Position numbers and translations under genes: made by a program. This document shows, one piece after another, positions 32,890 to 42,810 of a stretch of DNA of 64,000 nucleotides. Where the stretch lies: contig JAVJRE010000007.1 in the NCBI GenBank assembly GCA_040218575.1, positions 434,001 to 498,000 of the forward strand, written 5' to 3'. Position 1 is the first letter of the stretch. Each line of letters begins with the position of its first letter. Under the pieces are notes generated by a model, which worked only from the letters and a program-made list of their open reading frames with translations, did no database searches and had not been told where the DNA came from. This DNA comes from Alphaproteobacteria bacterium. Its GTDB lineage: Bacteria; Pseudomonadota; Alphaproteobacteria; JAVJRE01.

Positions 32890-34533
32890 CTACGCCGTCG
32901 CCAGGGCGGCCGGGCGACGCTGCGCCGCCGGCTCCGGCACGTCACCGCGGATCGTGCGCCAGATGTTGTAGACCATGATCAGGGCGCCGATGAGGAACAG
33001 CGCGCCGCCGGCGGCCCGGATCAGATAGAAAGGATGCATCGCCTCGACGGTCTCCACAAACGAGAACTCCAGGAAGCCCAGATTGTCATAGGCGCGCCAC
33101 ATCAGCCCCTGCAGGATGCCCGACACCCACATGGCGGTGATGTAGAGCAGGATGCCCATGGTGGCGATCCAGAAGTGCCAGCTGACCAGCCGCAGGTTGT
33201 AGAGCTCGCGCCGCTTCCATAGCTGCGGGATCATCACATAAAGCGCGCCGAAGCTGACGAAGGCGACCCAGCCCAGTGCCCCCGAGTGCACATGGCCGAT
33301 GGTCCAGTCGGTGTAATGGGACAGGGAATTGACGGCCTTGATGCTCATGACCGGGCCTTCAAAAGTGCTCATGCCATAGAAGGCGACGGAGACGACCAGC
33401 ATGCGCAGGACGGGATCGGTGCGCAGCTTGTCCCACGCGCCGGACAGGGTCATCAGGCCGTTGATCATGCCGCCCCACGACGGCATCCACAGCATGATTG
33501 AGAAGGTCATGCCCAGGGTCTGCGCCCAATCCGGCAGGGCGGTGTAGTGCAGGTGGTGCGGTCCGGCCCAGATGTAGAGAAAGATAATGGCCCAGAAATG
33601 GACGATGGACAGGCGGTAGGAATAGACCGGCCGGTTGGCCCGCTTCGGCACGAAGTAATACATGATGCCGAGGAAACCGGCGGTCAGGAAGAAGCCGACC
33701 GCGTTGTGGCCGTACCACCACTGGGTCATGGCGTCGGTGACCCCGGCGAACAGCACATAGCTCTTGGCGCCGGTCAGGCTCACGGGAACCGCCATGTTGT
33801 TGACGATGTGCAGCATGGCCACGGTGACGATGAACGCCAGGAAGAACCAGTTGGCCACATAGATGTGCGGTTCCTTGCGTCGCCACAAGGTGGCCAGAAA
33901 GACCAGCAGATAGGCCACCCACACCAGGGTCAGCCAGATGTCGGCATACCACTCCGGCTCCGCATACTCCTTCGACTGGGTGACGCCCAGCAGATAGCCG
34001 GTGGCGGCGATGAGGATGAACAGGTTGTAGCCGGCAACCACGAACCATGGCGCGATTTCACCGGCCAGACGGGCGCGGCAGGTGCGCTGCACCACATGGA
34101 ACGACGTGGCCAGCAGCACGTTGCCACCGAAGGCAAAGATCACCGCCGAGGTATGAAGCGGCCGCAGCCGGCCGAAACTGGTCCACGGCAGGTCAAAGTT
34201 GAGGACCGGAAAAGCCAGTTGCAAGGCGATCACCAGGCCCACGGCGAATCCCGCCACTCCCCAGAACAGAGCGGCGAGAGAGGCGAACTTCACCACCGCA
34301 TCATTATAGTCGGGCCGCTCGCCGGTGCGCCGCGGCGGCGCCGATCCACCGGCGGTGTGCAGCCGGATCAGAAAGAAAATGCCGCCAACCGCGAACAGCA
34401 GGAACAAAAGGCCATGGAACTGCATGGCCGGATCGTCACCGCGGCCGAACAGGATCAGCCCGAGCACGGCCCCAATCATCAGTGCCCCGCCGGTCAGCCA
34501 ACTGGCTGCCGGATGTACTGCCGTCGCCTGCAT
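32890..34533 (-). CDS. ccoN: cbb3 cytochrome oxidase catalytic subunit CcoN
   Basis: 547 residues with twelve or more membrane helices. It carries the heme-copper oxidase core, including [17 protein letters not shown] with the copper-ligand His and cross-linked-Tyr region and [19 protein letters not shown] with the paired histidines. This is the high-affinity oxidase used at low oxygen, pumping protons. ATG 34533 is preceded by AAGGGGA. First gene of ccoNOQP; an FNR/FixK-like box sits about 127 bases upstream. Confidence 0.97.
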   Translation of the reverse strand: MQATAVHPAASWLTGGALMIGAVLGLILFGRGDDPAMQFHGLLFLLFAVGGIFFLIRLHTAGGSAPPRRTGERPDYNDAVVKFASLAALFWGVAGFAVGLVIALQLAFPVLNFDLPWTSFGRLRPLHTSAVIFAFGGNVLLATSFHVVQRTCRARLAGEIAPWFVVAGYNLFILIAATGYLLGVTQSKEYAEPEWYADIWLTLVWVAYLLVFLATLWRRKEPHIYVANWFFLAFIVTVAMLHIVNNMAVPVSLTGAKSYVLFAGVTDAMTQWWYGHNAVGFFLTAGFLGIMYYFVPKRANRPVYSYRLSIVHFWAIIFLYIWAGPHHLHYTALPDWAQTLGMTFSIMLWMPSWGGMINGLMTLSGAWDKLRTDPVLRMLVVSVAFYGMSTFEGPVMSIKAVNSLSHYTDWTIGHVHSGALGWVAFVSFGALYVMIPQLWKRRELYNLRLVSWHFWIATMGILLYITAMWVSGILQGLMWRAYDNLGFLEFSFVETVEAMHPFYLIRAAGGALFLIGALIMVYNIWRTIRGDVPEPAAQRRPAALATA

Positions 34534-34659
34534 GTGCCTTGTCCCCTTACCCTGACTCTGAACGGCAACCGTTGCCCCGAACCGCCCGCCCGCAGGGCGG
34601 ATCCGCGATCTGCTCCGTTCAATAGCGCCCTGCTATAACGATTCAAGCCCCCAAGGCGA

Positions 34660-34673
34660 CTGACATAGATCAA
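34660..34673 (-). promoter_or_regulatory. FNR/FixK-type box upstream of ccoN
   Basis: On the minus strand the sequence reads TTGAT-CTAT-GTCAG, against the FNR/FixK consensus TTGAT-N4-ATCAA. The left half is perfect and eight of ten defined bases match. At about 127 bases before ccoN it could sit near -41 of an oxygen-controlled promoter, as is known for ccoN/fixN in Alphaproteobacteria. The regulator gene is not in the window. Confidence 0.6.
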
Positions 34674-34716
34674 TTCCGGCCGGTACGTGCTGCCTGCGCC
34701 GATCAGTCGCGCCGTA

Positions 34717-36039
34717 TTATGCCCGCGTCCGGCCAGGTGTCACATGCGGTGCAGGAGGCGATACCACCGCCGTCGCCGCGCCCGGCCCGCTATCCTCTTC
34801 ATCGTCGCGCGACGGCAGGGCCAGGGCCATGGCCGCCCGCCGGCGCCAGACACGCGCGAACACCGCTGCGGCCGCAATGCCGGCCGTGGCAAGCGCCGGT
34901 CCGACGCCGATGACCTCCGCCAGCGCCCCCAGGCCAAGCGCGCCACCGGCCCCGGCGACGCTTTGCAGCAGATGCTGCGCGCCGACCACGCGGCTGCGCA
35001 TGGCGTCGTCCACCGCGGTCTGGACAAGCGTCATGGCGCCGGTGCGAAAGACGGTTTGCGCGCCGCCGAACAGGATGATGAGCAGCGCCGCCGGCCAGAA
35101 CAGCGGGCTCAGCGCAAACAGCGTGGCGGCGCCGGCGAAGAGGGCGAAAGCCGCCAGAACCAGGGCCAAAGTGCCCTCCAGCCGGCCGCGCACCGAAAGC
35201 CACACCGCCGCCGCCAGCGCGCCAAAGCCGGACAGGGTCTGCAGAATGCCAAGCCCCGCCTCGCCGCGGCCATGGACCCCGTCGGCGATGACCGGCATCA
35301 GGCTCTGGGTCGACTGAAACAGCAGGCCGGCGAAGAAGGCCAGCACCAGCAACGGACCGATGCCCTTGTGCGCCACCGCATAGCGCACCCCGTCGCCGAC
35401 ATCGCCAAACAGGCTGCGGCGCACCGCGGGCCTCGCCGCCGCATGTTTGACCGTCAGGCGGTACAGCGACACCAGATAGATGGCGTAGCCTGCGGCGTTG
35501 GACGCAAAGGCATAGCCCGGGTCGGCGGCGATCATCCAGGTGGCCAGTGCCGGGCCCACAAAGAAGGCGGTGGACCCGATGGCCGAGTTGAAGGCGATGG
35601 CCGCCGGCAGGTTTCGCTTCGCCGACAGATGGGGCAGCAGCCCGGAAAAGGACGGCATGTAGAGCGCGATGACCACGCCGTGCATGGCCACCAGCACCAG
35701 CAGGCTGGCATAGGTCATGGACCCGCTGAAGGCCAGCGCCGCCAGAAGCGCCGCCTGGACAACCCCCAGCCAGGCCGAAATGATGACCATGGTCAGGCGG
35801 TTGAGCCTGTCGGCCAGGGCGGCGAACAGCGGCCCCAGCACGATCACCGGCACCAGATCGAGAAAGCCCGCGACGCCGACCAGGAACGGCGAGCCGGTCA
35901 GCTCCCACGCCACCCAGCCCGTCGCCAGGCGCTGTCCCCAGAAAGTCAGCCAGGACGCGGTATAGCCGACCGTGTGTATGCGGTAGTTGCGGTCCTCCAG
36001 CGCCCTGCCGATACTGCCCAACCGGCTGCTGATGGTCAT
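34717..36039 (-). CDS. MFS transporter, EntS-like (MFS_3)
   Basis: 440 residues from ATG 36039, where the family begins (RNYRIHTVGYTASWLTFWGQRLATGW). Twelve hydrophobic segments and LADRLNRL between helices 2 and 3. This group of exporters handles siderophores, macrolides and other products; the substrate here cannot be given. The start is weakly supported by GGAGGACCCC. It lies 183 bases upstream of ccoN on the same strand but is probably not its operon, given the FNR box between them, and it is 82 bases downstream of the Ldh2-type gene. Confidence 0.8.
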   Translation of the reverse strand: MTISSRLGSIGRALEDRNYRIHTVGYTASWLTFWGQRLATGWVAWELTGSPFLVGVAGFLDLVPVIVLGPLFAALADRLNRLTMVIISAWLGVVQAALLAALAFSGSMTYASLLVLVAMHGVVIALYMPSFSGLLPHLSAKRNLPAAIAFNSAIGSTAFFVGPALATWMIAADPGYAFASNAAGYAIYLVSLYRLTVKHAAARPAVRRSLFGDVGDGVRYAVAHKGIGPLLVLAFFAGLLFQSTQSLMPVIADGVHGRGEAGLGILQTLSGFGALAAAVWLSVRGRLEGTLALVLAAFALFAGAATLFALSPLFWPAALLIILFGGAQTVFRTGAMTLVQTAVDDAMRSRVVGAQHLLQSVAGAGGALGLGALAEVIGVGPALATAGIAAAAVFARVWRRRAAMALALPSRDDEEDSGPGAATAVVSPPAPHVTPGRTRA

Positions 36040-36121
36040 GGGGTCCTCCGCCCGCGCGGCCGCCTGTCGCGCGCCGCCCGCAATCTGGCGCTCAACCGGG
36101 GCGGCAGCGCAAGCGCGGGCG

Positions 36122-37201
36122 TCAGGCCGGCACGGCTGCCCGCAGCCGCTCGTTCTCCGCCGCCGCCAGTCCGCCGTCCTGCGCCGCCTGGCCGATCGCC
36201 GCCCAGCTTGCCTCGTCCATGGGGATGCCGTCGCGCCGGCGACGCTCGCGGGTCTCGCGCTCCACCTCGCCCGGCAAAAGCACCCGATGGCCGGGCACAA
36301 GCGGCCGCGACGAGGCGACCCAGTGGAGAAACCGGCCGACTTCCGCTTCATAGGCCGCTTGATCGCCCAACCCGTCCGGTCGAATAAAGACCGACAGCAT
36401 GTTGTTGGCCAGTCGCCGCACACCGGCGCGGGTGGAGCCGCCGCCGGTGAGCGCTCCGGCCAGCAGATCAACCATGACGCTGAGGCCGGAGCCTTTGTGC
36501 AGGCCAAAGGCTGTCAACGCCCCCGGTGGCTCCGTATACAACGCCGCCGGATCGCGCGTCGGCCGGCCTGCCGCGTCATACAGCGCGCCGTCGGGTACCG
36601 GCTCGCCGCGGCTGCGCGCGACCATCGCCTTGCCCTCGGCGATGAACGACGTGGCGGCGTCATGGATCACCGGCGGCGCGTCCTGGCGCGGCAGGCCGAT
36701 GACGATGGGGTTGGTGGACAGCCGCGCGTCGCTGCCGCCGAACGGCGCCACCCGCATACCGGCGCCCGTGGTATTGACGAAATGCAGGCTGGCCATGCCA
36801 TCGGCCGCCGCCAGTTCGGCCCAGGCGCCAATGCGCCCAAGATGGCCGACATTGGTCAGTGCCACCAGCGCCACACCCGACTGGCGGGCGCGGGCCACGC
36901 CTTCCGCCACGGCCCGGTGGCCGATGGCCTGGCCAAGGCCGCCATCGCCATCCAGTACCGCCAGCGTCGCCGACTGACGCAGGAGTTTCGGTCGGGCGTT
37001 GAAGGTCAGCAGGCCGTCACGGGCATAGCCCACATAGCGCGGGATGCGCGCCACCCCGTGCGAATCGTGGCCCGTCAGATTGGCGTCCACCAGGTGGGCC
37101 GCCACCTGGTGGGCCTCGTTCCCGTCCGAGCCAAGGGCGCGGAAGATGGCCGCCACATAGGCTTCCAGATTGTCTGCCCGCAGCCCCAAGACCACTGCCA
37201 T
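36122..37201 (-). CDS. Ldh2-family NAD(P)-dependent malate/L-lactate-type dehydrogenase
   Basis: 359 residues, normal for the Ldh2/MDH2 family, which is not related to the Rossmann-type lactate dehydrogenases. Signatures: DSHGVARIPRYV near 45-56, the nucleotide-binding region GGSDARLSTNPIVIGLP and HKGSGLSVMVDLLAG. It oxidises a 2-hydroxy acid or ureidoglycolate-like substrate with NAD(P). The start is ATG 37201, with AGGAG seven bases before; an ATG nine bases upstream is too close to that site. It is divergent from the cystathionine beta-lyase gene. Confidence 0.88.
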   Translation of the reverse strand: MAVVLGLRADNLEAYVAAIFRALGSDGNEAHQVAAHLVDANLTGHDSHGVARIPRYVGYARDGLLTFNARPKLLRQSATLAVLDGDGGLGQAIGHRAVAEGVARARQSGVALVALTNVGHLGRIGAWAELAAADGMASLHFVNTTGAGMRVAPFGGSDARLSTNPIVIGLPRQDAPPVIHDAATSFIAEGKAMVARSRGEPVPDGALYDAAGRPTRDPAALYTEPPGALTAFGLHKGSGLSVMVDLLAGALTGGGSTRAGVRRLANNMLSVFIRPDGLGDQAAYEAEVGRFLHWVASSRPLVPGHRVLLPGEVERETRERRRRDGIPMDEASWAAIGQAAQDGGLAAAENERLRAAVPA

Positions 37202-37313
37202 TTCTGCCATCTCCTGTTCCGGCCCTGCGCCGGCCCGGCCCCGATTGCGCCAGCCCGTGCCTGCCCCCAGACTTGGCGCCTGTCCACAGTCGCAACCGGG
37301 AGACCGCCGCGCA

Positions 37314-38504
37314 ATGGTCCGCAAGACCGATACCATACTGGCCCATGCCGGCCGGCACCCGTTTGCCCATCACGGCGTGGTCAACCCGCCGGTGCTGCGC
37401 GCCTCTACCGTGCTCTACCCGACCATGGCGGCCATGGCGGAGAATCTGGCAGCCTATGATGCGGGCGGCAAGCGTACGGTCTATGGCCGTCGTGGCACGC
37501 CGACCATTCACGCCTTCGAAGAGGCCTTCGCCGCCATTGACGAGGCGCAGGCGTGCTTCGCCGTGCCGTCGGGCATCGCCGCCTTCGCCTACGTCCTGAC
37601 GGCGCTGGCCGGCGCCGGCGATCATGTGTTGATCAGCGATGCCGCCTATTTGCCGGTGCGCCGCTTCGCCGACACCTGGCTGCGCCGCGCCGGCGTGGAC
37701 GTCGCCTATTATGATCCCCGCGCCGGCGGCCACATTGCCGGTCTGATGCGCCCGACGACGCGGCTGGTCTATGTGGAATCGCCGGCCAGCCATACATTCG
37801 AGATGCAGGATATTCCCGCCATCGCCGCCGCCGCCCACGCCGGCGGAGCACGTGTGGTCATGGACAATTCCTGGGCTACGCCGCTGTTCTACCGGCCGTT
37901 CGATCATGGCGTGGACGTAGCGGTCTATTCGGCCAGCAAGTATATCGGCGGCCATGCGGACCTGTGCATGGGCGTGATCGCGGCGCGGCACGAGCTGGCG
38001 GCAACCCTGCGTCAGTGCATCACCGACCATGGCGCCAATGTGGGACCGGATGATTGCTGGCTGGCGTTGCGCGGGTTGCGCACGCTCGGCGTGCGGCTGC
38101 GCCGGCACCAGGCCAGCGGCCTGCGGCTTGCCCGCTGGCTGGCTGGCCAGCCGGCGGTGGCCCGGGTGCTGCATCCCGGTCTGCCGGGCCACGACGACCA
38201 TGGCCTGTGGCAGCGCGACTGGCTGGGCGCTTCGGGCCTCTTTTCCGTGGTCCTGAAGCCGGCAACCGACGTCGCTCTTGCCGCCATGGTGGACGGCATG
38301 ACGGTCTTCGCGCTGGGCAGCTCATGGGGCAGCTATGAAAGCCAGATTCTGCCGGTTCACCCTGCACGCGACCGTAGTGTGACATCATGGGTCGCCGAAG
38401 GCCCGGTCCTGCGGCTTGCCGTCGGCCTGGAAGACCCTGACGATCTGCAGGCCGATCTTGCCGCCGGCCTGGCCCGCCTGTCTGCCGCCGGAGACGCCCC
38501 ATGA
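37314..38504 (+). CDS. metC: Cystathionine beta-lyase (Cys/Met metabolism PLP enzyme)
   Basis: 396 residues. The PLP lysine is K209 in YSASKYIGGH, and VVMDNSWATP carries the pyridine-binding Asp. It splits cystathionine or other cysteine S-conjugates into pyruvate, ammonia and a thiol, so it also fits breakdown of sulfur compounds. ATG 37314 follows CGGGAG. Its stop overlaps the start of the PPOX gene (ATGA), an uncommon pairing. MetC is the best match, but cysteine-S-conjugate lyase is a real alternative. Confidence 0.9.
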   Translation: MVRKTDTILAHAGRHPFAHHGVVNPPVLRASTVLYPTMAAMAENLAAYDAGGKRTVYGRRGTPTIHAFEEAFAAIDEAQACFAVPSGIAAFAYVLTALAGAGDHVLISDAAYLPVRRFADTWLRRAGVDVAYYDPRAGGHIAGLMRPTTRLVYVESPASHTFEMQDIPAIAAAAHAGGARVVMDNSWATPLFYRPFDHGVDVAVYSASKYIGGHADLCMGVIAARHELAATLRQCITDHGANVGPDDCWLALRGLRTLGVRLRRHQASGLRLARWLAGQPAVARVLHPGLPGHDDHGLWQRDWLGASGLFSVVLKPATDVALAAMVDGMTVFALGSSWGSYESQILPVHPARDRSVTSWVAEGPVLRLAVGLEDPDDLQADLAAGLARLSAAGDAP

Positions 38505-39112
38505 CACGCATCACCACCATTGCCGAGCTGGAGGCCATCTACGGCCAACCCGGCGAGACTTCCACCATCAAGGAGGTGGATCACATCACCGACCACTATG
38601 GCGCGTTCATCGCCGCCTCGCCCTTCGTTCTTCTGGCCAGCGGCGGGCCCGAAGGGCTCGATTGCTCGCCACGCGGTGACCGACCGGGATTCGTTCGCGT
38701 TGCCGACCGGCAAACCCTGATGCTGCCGGACAGGCGCGGCAACAACCGGGTGGATTCCCTGCGCAACATCGTGCGCGATCCGCGCGCGGCACTGCTGTTT
38801 CTGGTGCCGGGCAGCGGCACCACATTGCGCGTCAATGGTCGGGCCCATCTCGCCACCGGCAGCGCCTTGTGCGACTCCTTTGCGGTGGATGGAAAGGCTC
38901 CACGCTCGGTCATCGTGCTGGACGTACAGGCGGTGTATTTCCAGTGCGCCCGTGCAATCCTGCGCGCCGATCTGTGGAACCCGGCCCGCCATGCGGACCC
39001 CGATACCCTGCCGACGCCCGGCCAGATTCTGGCTTCGCTCAGCGACGACAGGATCGGCGGCGCTCCCTATGACCAGGAATGGCCGGGCCGTGCCGCCGCC
39101 ACCATGTGGTAG
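38501..39112 (+). CDS. PPOX-class FMN-dependent flavoprotein
   Basis: 203 residues of the pyridoxamine-5'-phosphate-oxidase fold (MSMEG_1061 type). Visible: FVLLASGGPEGLDCSPRGDRPGFVRV, LPDRRGNNRVDSLRNI and PRAALLFLVPG, where this fold binds FMN. It may reduce or oxidise a small molecule. Translationally coupled to the PLP enzyme upstream by ATGA, which suggests a linked job. Substrate unknown. Confidence 0.85.
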   Translation: MTRITTIAELEAIYGQPGETSTIKEVDHITDHYGAFIAASPFVLLASGGPEGLDCSPRGDRPGFVRVADRQTLMLPDRRGNNRVDSLRNIVRDPRAALLFLVPGSGTTLRVNGRAHLATGSALCDSFAVDGKAPRSVIVLDVQAVYFQCARAILRADLWNPARHADPDTLPTPGQILASLSDDRIGGAPYDQEWPGRAAATMW

Positions 39113-39200
39113 GCCGGGCGCCACAATGGACCGGGCTATGGTGCAGGGCTGCGACCGATTGGCGCTGCTCCCGGCGCACAAGCATCGGCGTGATAAAATC

Positions 39201-40565
39201 ATGCCCATGAGCATGACCAGCGAAACTGTCGCCCGCTGGCGCGGCGCGCGCCTGCCCCGCTACACCAGCTATCCGACCGCGCCCCATTTCACCGATGCGG
39301 TCGACCATACGGTCTATGGCCGGTGGCTTGCCGGCATAGGCGACGGGACGCCGCTGTCGCTCTATGTGCATGTGCCGTTCTGCCGGGCCATGTGCTGGTA
39401 TTGCGGCTGCCACACGAAAGTAAGCCGCAAGGCGGAGCCTGTCAGCCGCTATGTGGGGACCCTGGAACAGGAAGCGCGCCTGGTCGCCGGCTGCATATCC
39501 ACTGCACCGGTTGTCCGCCACCTGCATTTCGGTGGCGGCACACCCACCATCATGCAGCCGGACGAAATGCGCCACCTGATGACCGTGCTGCGCACCCTGT
39601 TCCAGTTCGCCGATGATGGGGAAGTGGCGCTGGAGATTGATCCCCGCACACTGACCTCTGCGATGGCCGATGTCCTGGCCGACTGCGGCTTCACCCGCGC
39701 CAGCCTCGGCGTACAAAGCTTCGACCCCGCCGTTCAGACGGCGATCAATCGACTGCAGACGCCGGACGAGACCAGCGCCGCCGTCTCCGCTCTGCGAACG
39801 AGAGGCGTCACCGCCATCAATTTCGACCTGATCTATGGCCTGCCCCATCAGAGTGTTGAATCGTGCCGGGACACGGTCGCCCGCTGCCTCGCCATGGCGC
39901 CGGACCGCCTGGCCGTCTTCGGCTATGCCCATGTACCGGACTTCAAAAAGCATCAGCAGCGAATTGACCCGTCATGGCTGCCTGACGGCGGCGCCCGCCA
40001 GGACCAGGCCGAAGCTATTGCCACCGCGCTGTCTGCCGCGGGCTATGTGCGGATCGGCCTCGACCACTACGCTCTTCCCGATGACCCTCTCGCCCGCGCC
40101 GCCGCGACCGGCCGGCTGCATCGCAACTTTCAGGGCTATACCGTCGATGATTGCGAAACGCTCATCGGTCTCGGCGCATCGGCAATTGGCCGCACGGCGC
40201 ACGGCTATGTGCAGAATCATGTGCCCATGGGACGCTATGCCGCCCACATCGCCGACGGTCACCTGGCCACCGCCCGTGGCTACCAGCTCAGCGCCGAGGA
40301 CCGTCTGCGTGGCGATCTGATTGAGCGCATCATGTGCGATATGAGCGTCGACGTGGCGGCCGTATGCCGCCGCCATGGTCGCGACACGACTGTTGCGGCC
40401 GATGCACTGAGCCGGCTGCAGCCGCTGGCCGCCGACGGCATTGTCCGTCTCGACGGGAACCGCGTGTCGGTCGCCGAGGATGCCTGGTTCCTGGTGCGCG
40501 CCGCGGCGGCGGCCTTCGACGCCTACCTGCCGGCCAGCCCGCGCCAGCACTCCCGCGCTGTCTGA
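39201..40565 (+). CDS. hemN: Oxygen-independent coproporphyrinogen III oxidase
   Basis: 454 residues, the full HemN length. The radical-SAM cluster is C61-x3-C65-x2-C68 in PFCRAMCWYCGC, with the extra Cys70 seen in true HemN, which argues against the HutW/HemW relatives. GGGTPT near 124-129 contacts SAM. It decarboxylates coproporphyrinogen III in heme synthesis without oxygen. Start: ATG 39201, with ATG 39207 and 39213 possible; no strong ribosome-binding site. No FNR box was found upstream. Ends 24 bases before the convergent hydrolase A. Confidence 0.94.
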   Translation: MPMSMTSETVARWRGARLPRYTSYPTAPHFTDAVDHTVYGRWLAGIGDGTPLSLYVHVPFCRAMCWYCGCHTKVSRKAEPVSRYVGTLEQEARLVAGCISTAPVVRHLHFGGGTPTIMQPDEMRHLMTVLRTLFQFADDGEVALEIDPRTLTSAMADVLADCGFTRASLGVQSFDPAVQTAINRLQTPDETSAAVSALRTRGVTAINFDLIYGLPHQSVESCRDTVARCLAMAPDRLAVFGYAHVPDFKKHQQRIDPSWLPDGGARQDQAEAIATALSAAGYVRIGLDHYALPDDPLARAAATGRLHRNFQGYTVDDCETLIGLGASAIGRTAHGYVQNHVPMGRYAAHIADGHLATARGYQLSAEDRLRGDLIERIMCDMSVDVAAVCRRHGRDTTVAADALSRLQPLAADGIVRLDGNRVSVAEDAWFLVRAAAAAFDAYLPASPRQHSRAV

Positions 40566-40589
40566 GCCCATGCCGGGGTGGCCCGGGCC

Positions 40590-42617
40590 CTACTGGTGAT
40601 CGCGAGGCACCCGTACGTTCCAGGTCCGGCTGAAGACCCGCGTTTCCCCCTCATAGGCATCCACGCTGGCGCGCAGCAAAAAGTCCTCACTGGTCGCCGT
40701 CAGGTGCGAACGGATGCTTGTCCTGACATCCCATTCGCCGCGAAGGAAGCGATGGGTCTGCTCCGCTTCGCTGGAGGCCGACTGCGCGTCACCCTCAAAG
40801 ATCGAATGAGTCAGATAGCCGCCCACATCCTCTTCAAGGTCCACGTCCAGGTGGCGGGTGCGGCCCCGGTCACGCCGCCGGATATAGCGCGTCTCGCCTG
40901 TCACGGAGTTGAACTCCGTGCGATGGAAGGGTTCCGGTGTGCGCAGGGCCACATGCGCGTTCTGCGCCACCGCTTCCGGCTGCGCAAACGGCTCCAGGCT
41001 GTCGTCCAGCGCCGGATCCGCCGGCCGCACCGGCAGCCGGACCTCACTTTTCCCGCCATACAGGGTCAGCGCCACCGGTTCCGGCGATGGCCAGGCGATG
41101 GGCCAGTAGGTGGTAGATACGGCGATGCGGACACGGTGACCGACCGGGAAGGCGTGGGCGATGTGGCACAGCTTGACCTGCACACGATAGCGTTTGCCAG
41201 GCTCAGTCGCCTGCGGAAACTCACTGCCATCACGGTGGGACAGGTTGAGCAGGCCATAGGAAACCCTGAGTGAGCTGCCGTCCGGCGCCACATCGTTGAG
41301 CCGCACGGCAACAAACGCCTGTCGCCGGTCGACGCTGAGGTCGAGGGTGACCACCGGTGCGCCCAGTATCTCCATGCGCTCCGCCAGCGGCGGCGAATCA
41401 AAGGACAGTGACAGCCCATCCTCGCTACGCTGGTCATCGCTCATATCGGGGCCGCGGCCGTACGGGCACCAGTCGGCGGCCTTCAACCCAAGCTCCTGCG
41501 GCGTGGTGGCGCTGTGTACGCTTTCCGCGGTTTCCCCGTCGCTCAGTCCGTCGGCGCCCAGATACAATGTGGCCGGCGTCAGCCCCGGCGGCGGCCAGGC
41601 GGTTTCCGCCACCCAGCGGCCCGGCCATTCGCCATAGCTCCGTCGCGGCGGCACATGGTCCTGCATCCACAGGCGCAGCATGGGCTCGTCCATCACGCCC
41701 GTATCTTCGCCCTTCAGCCAGTGGTCCCACCAGCGCTTTGCCTCCTGCAGGAAGCCGATGGCCGGCCCCGGCCGCGCCATATGGGGAAAGGCGTGGGCCC
41801 ACGGACCCACCAGCGCCTTCTTCGGGCAACTCAGATTCTCGATCATGGAAAAGACGGAATTGGTGTAGCCGTCGGCCCAACCGCCCACCGCATAGACCGC
41901 ACAGGTAATGTCCGAATAGTCTTCGCAAACGCTGCCGTGACGCCAGTAATCATCGCGCCGCTGGTGGTGCAGCCATATCTCCATCGGCAGGGTCATCTTC
42001 TCCAGCCGGTCCAGCCACATGGCCCGCCAGCGCTCGCCCACCACCGTGGGATCCGGTGGCCGGGTGGTGTTGGAAAAGAACTGGTTGCCCCAACCCATAT
42101 TGCCGTCGATCCAGCAGCCGCCCATGAAATGGCAGTCGCCGTGATAGCGGTCGTCGGTGGAGGCGATGGTGATGATCGCCTTCAGGGCCGGCGGCCGCAG
42201 CGCCGCCACCTGCAGGGAATTGAACCCGCCCCAGCTTATGCCCCACATGCCCACATTGCCGGTGCACCACGGCTGGGCGGCGATCCAGGCGATGACCTCC
42301 ACCGCGTCCTGCAACTCCGGTCGGTCATACTCATCGAGGATGACGCCTTCGGAATCGCCGGTGCCGCGCACATCCACGCGCACACCGGCAATGCCGTGGC
42401 CAGCCAGCCAGGGATAGGTGACGGAGTCGCGGCCGGTAGTGCCGTCACGCCGGCGGTAGGGCAGATACTCCAGAACTGCCGGCACCGGCGCGGCGGCGCT
42501 CGCCTCTTCCGGCAGCCACAGCCGCGCCGCCAGCCTGGTGCCGTCCTTCAGGGTGATCCACTCGGTCATGATCTCGCGCACGCCGTGCGGCAGGTCTTCT
42601 GGCTGGCGATAAAGCAT
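40590..42617 (-). CDS. CocE/NonD-family serine hydrolase A (X-Pro dipeptidyl-peptidase-like)
   Basis: 675 residues. An alpha/beta-hydrolase domain with DGTRLAARLWLP at 25-36, followed by an X-Pro dipeptidyl-peptidase C-terminal jelly-roll domain. The triad is complete by analogy with cocaine esterase: S128 in GISWGG, D249 in GGWADGY and H275 in GPWAH. Family members cut esters, amides or Xaa-Pro peptides, with an acyl group or amine as leaving group. There is no signal peptide, so action is cytoplasmic. It follows binding protein 1 on the same strand after 193 bases, which fits hydrolysis of an imported compound. AGGGGACC precedes the ATG. Confidence 0.9.
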   Translation of the reverse strand: MLYRQPEDLPHGVREIMTEWITLKDGTRLAARLWLPEEASAAAPVPAVLEYLPYRRRDGTTGRDSVTYPWLAGHGIAGVRVDVRGTGDSEGVILDEYDRPELQDAVEVIAWIAAQPWCTGNVGMWGISWGGFNSLQVAALRPPALKAIITIASTDDRYHGDCHFMGGCWIDGNMGWGNQFFSNTTRPPDPTVVGERWRAMWLDRLEKMTLPMEIWLHHQRRDDYWRHGSVCEDYSDITCAVYAVGGWADGYTNSVFSMIENLSCPKKALVGPWAHAFPHMARPGPAIGFLQEAKRWWDHWLKGEDTGVMDEPMLRLWMQDHVPPRRSYGEWPGRWVAETAWPPPGLTPATLYLGADGLSDGETAESVHSATTPQELGLKAADWCPYGRGPDMSDDQRSEDGLSLSFDSPPLAERMEILGAPVVTLDLSVDRRQAFVAVRLNDVAPDGSSLRVSYGLLNLSHRDGSEFPQATEPGKRYRVQVKLCHIAHAFPVGHRVRIAVSTTYWPIAWPSPEPVALTLYGGKSEVRLPVRPADPALDDSLEPFAQPEAVAQNAHVALRTPEPFHRTEFNSVTGETRYIRRRDRGRTRHLDVDLEEDVGGYLTHSIFEGDAQSASSEAEQTHRFLRGEWDVRTSIRSHLTATSEDFLLRASVDAYEGETRVFSRTWNVRVPRDHQ

Positions 42618-42810
42618 GATGGAGGTCCCCTGTTGTGACCGCGGCGGCGGATCGGCCTCGCGGAATCCGGCTATGAACCGGGATTGAGAAGGCTGGCCGC
42701 CGAGTCGTCAAGCCTTGGCCGATGAAGCCGGCCTCACCCGGCTCGCTGCGTCGGGCCGTGAACACAACCCCGCCGCCGGCCAGCGGCGGCGGGCGGGCCA
42801 CGGGCCGGTC
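42618..42810. other. Spacer with a terminator-like hairpin between binding protein 1 and hydrolase A
   Basis: A strong GC hairpin at 42769-42793 lies 18 bases after the binding protein stop. Nothing else recognised; a promoter for hydrolase A may lie here. Confidence 0.4.
42769..42793 (-). terminator. Candidate terminator after binding protein 1
   Basis: On the minus strand the arms CCCGCCGCCG and CGGCGGCGGG surround a five-base loop (CTGGC), followed by GTTGTGTTC, which is only weakly U-rich. It could partly terminate, letting the binding protein be expressed above hydrolase A. Confidence 0.45.

Noticed and set aside
34687-36387. Plus-strand frame of about 566 codons over the MFS transporter
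   Set aside because: Gln/Arg-rich noise complementary to membrane helices; no ribosome-binding site.
40573-40586. Hairpin between hemN and hydrolase A as a bidirectional terminator
   Set aside because: The stem is only five base pairs with no T-run on either side.
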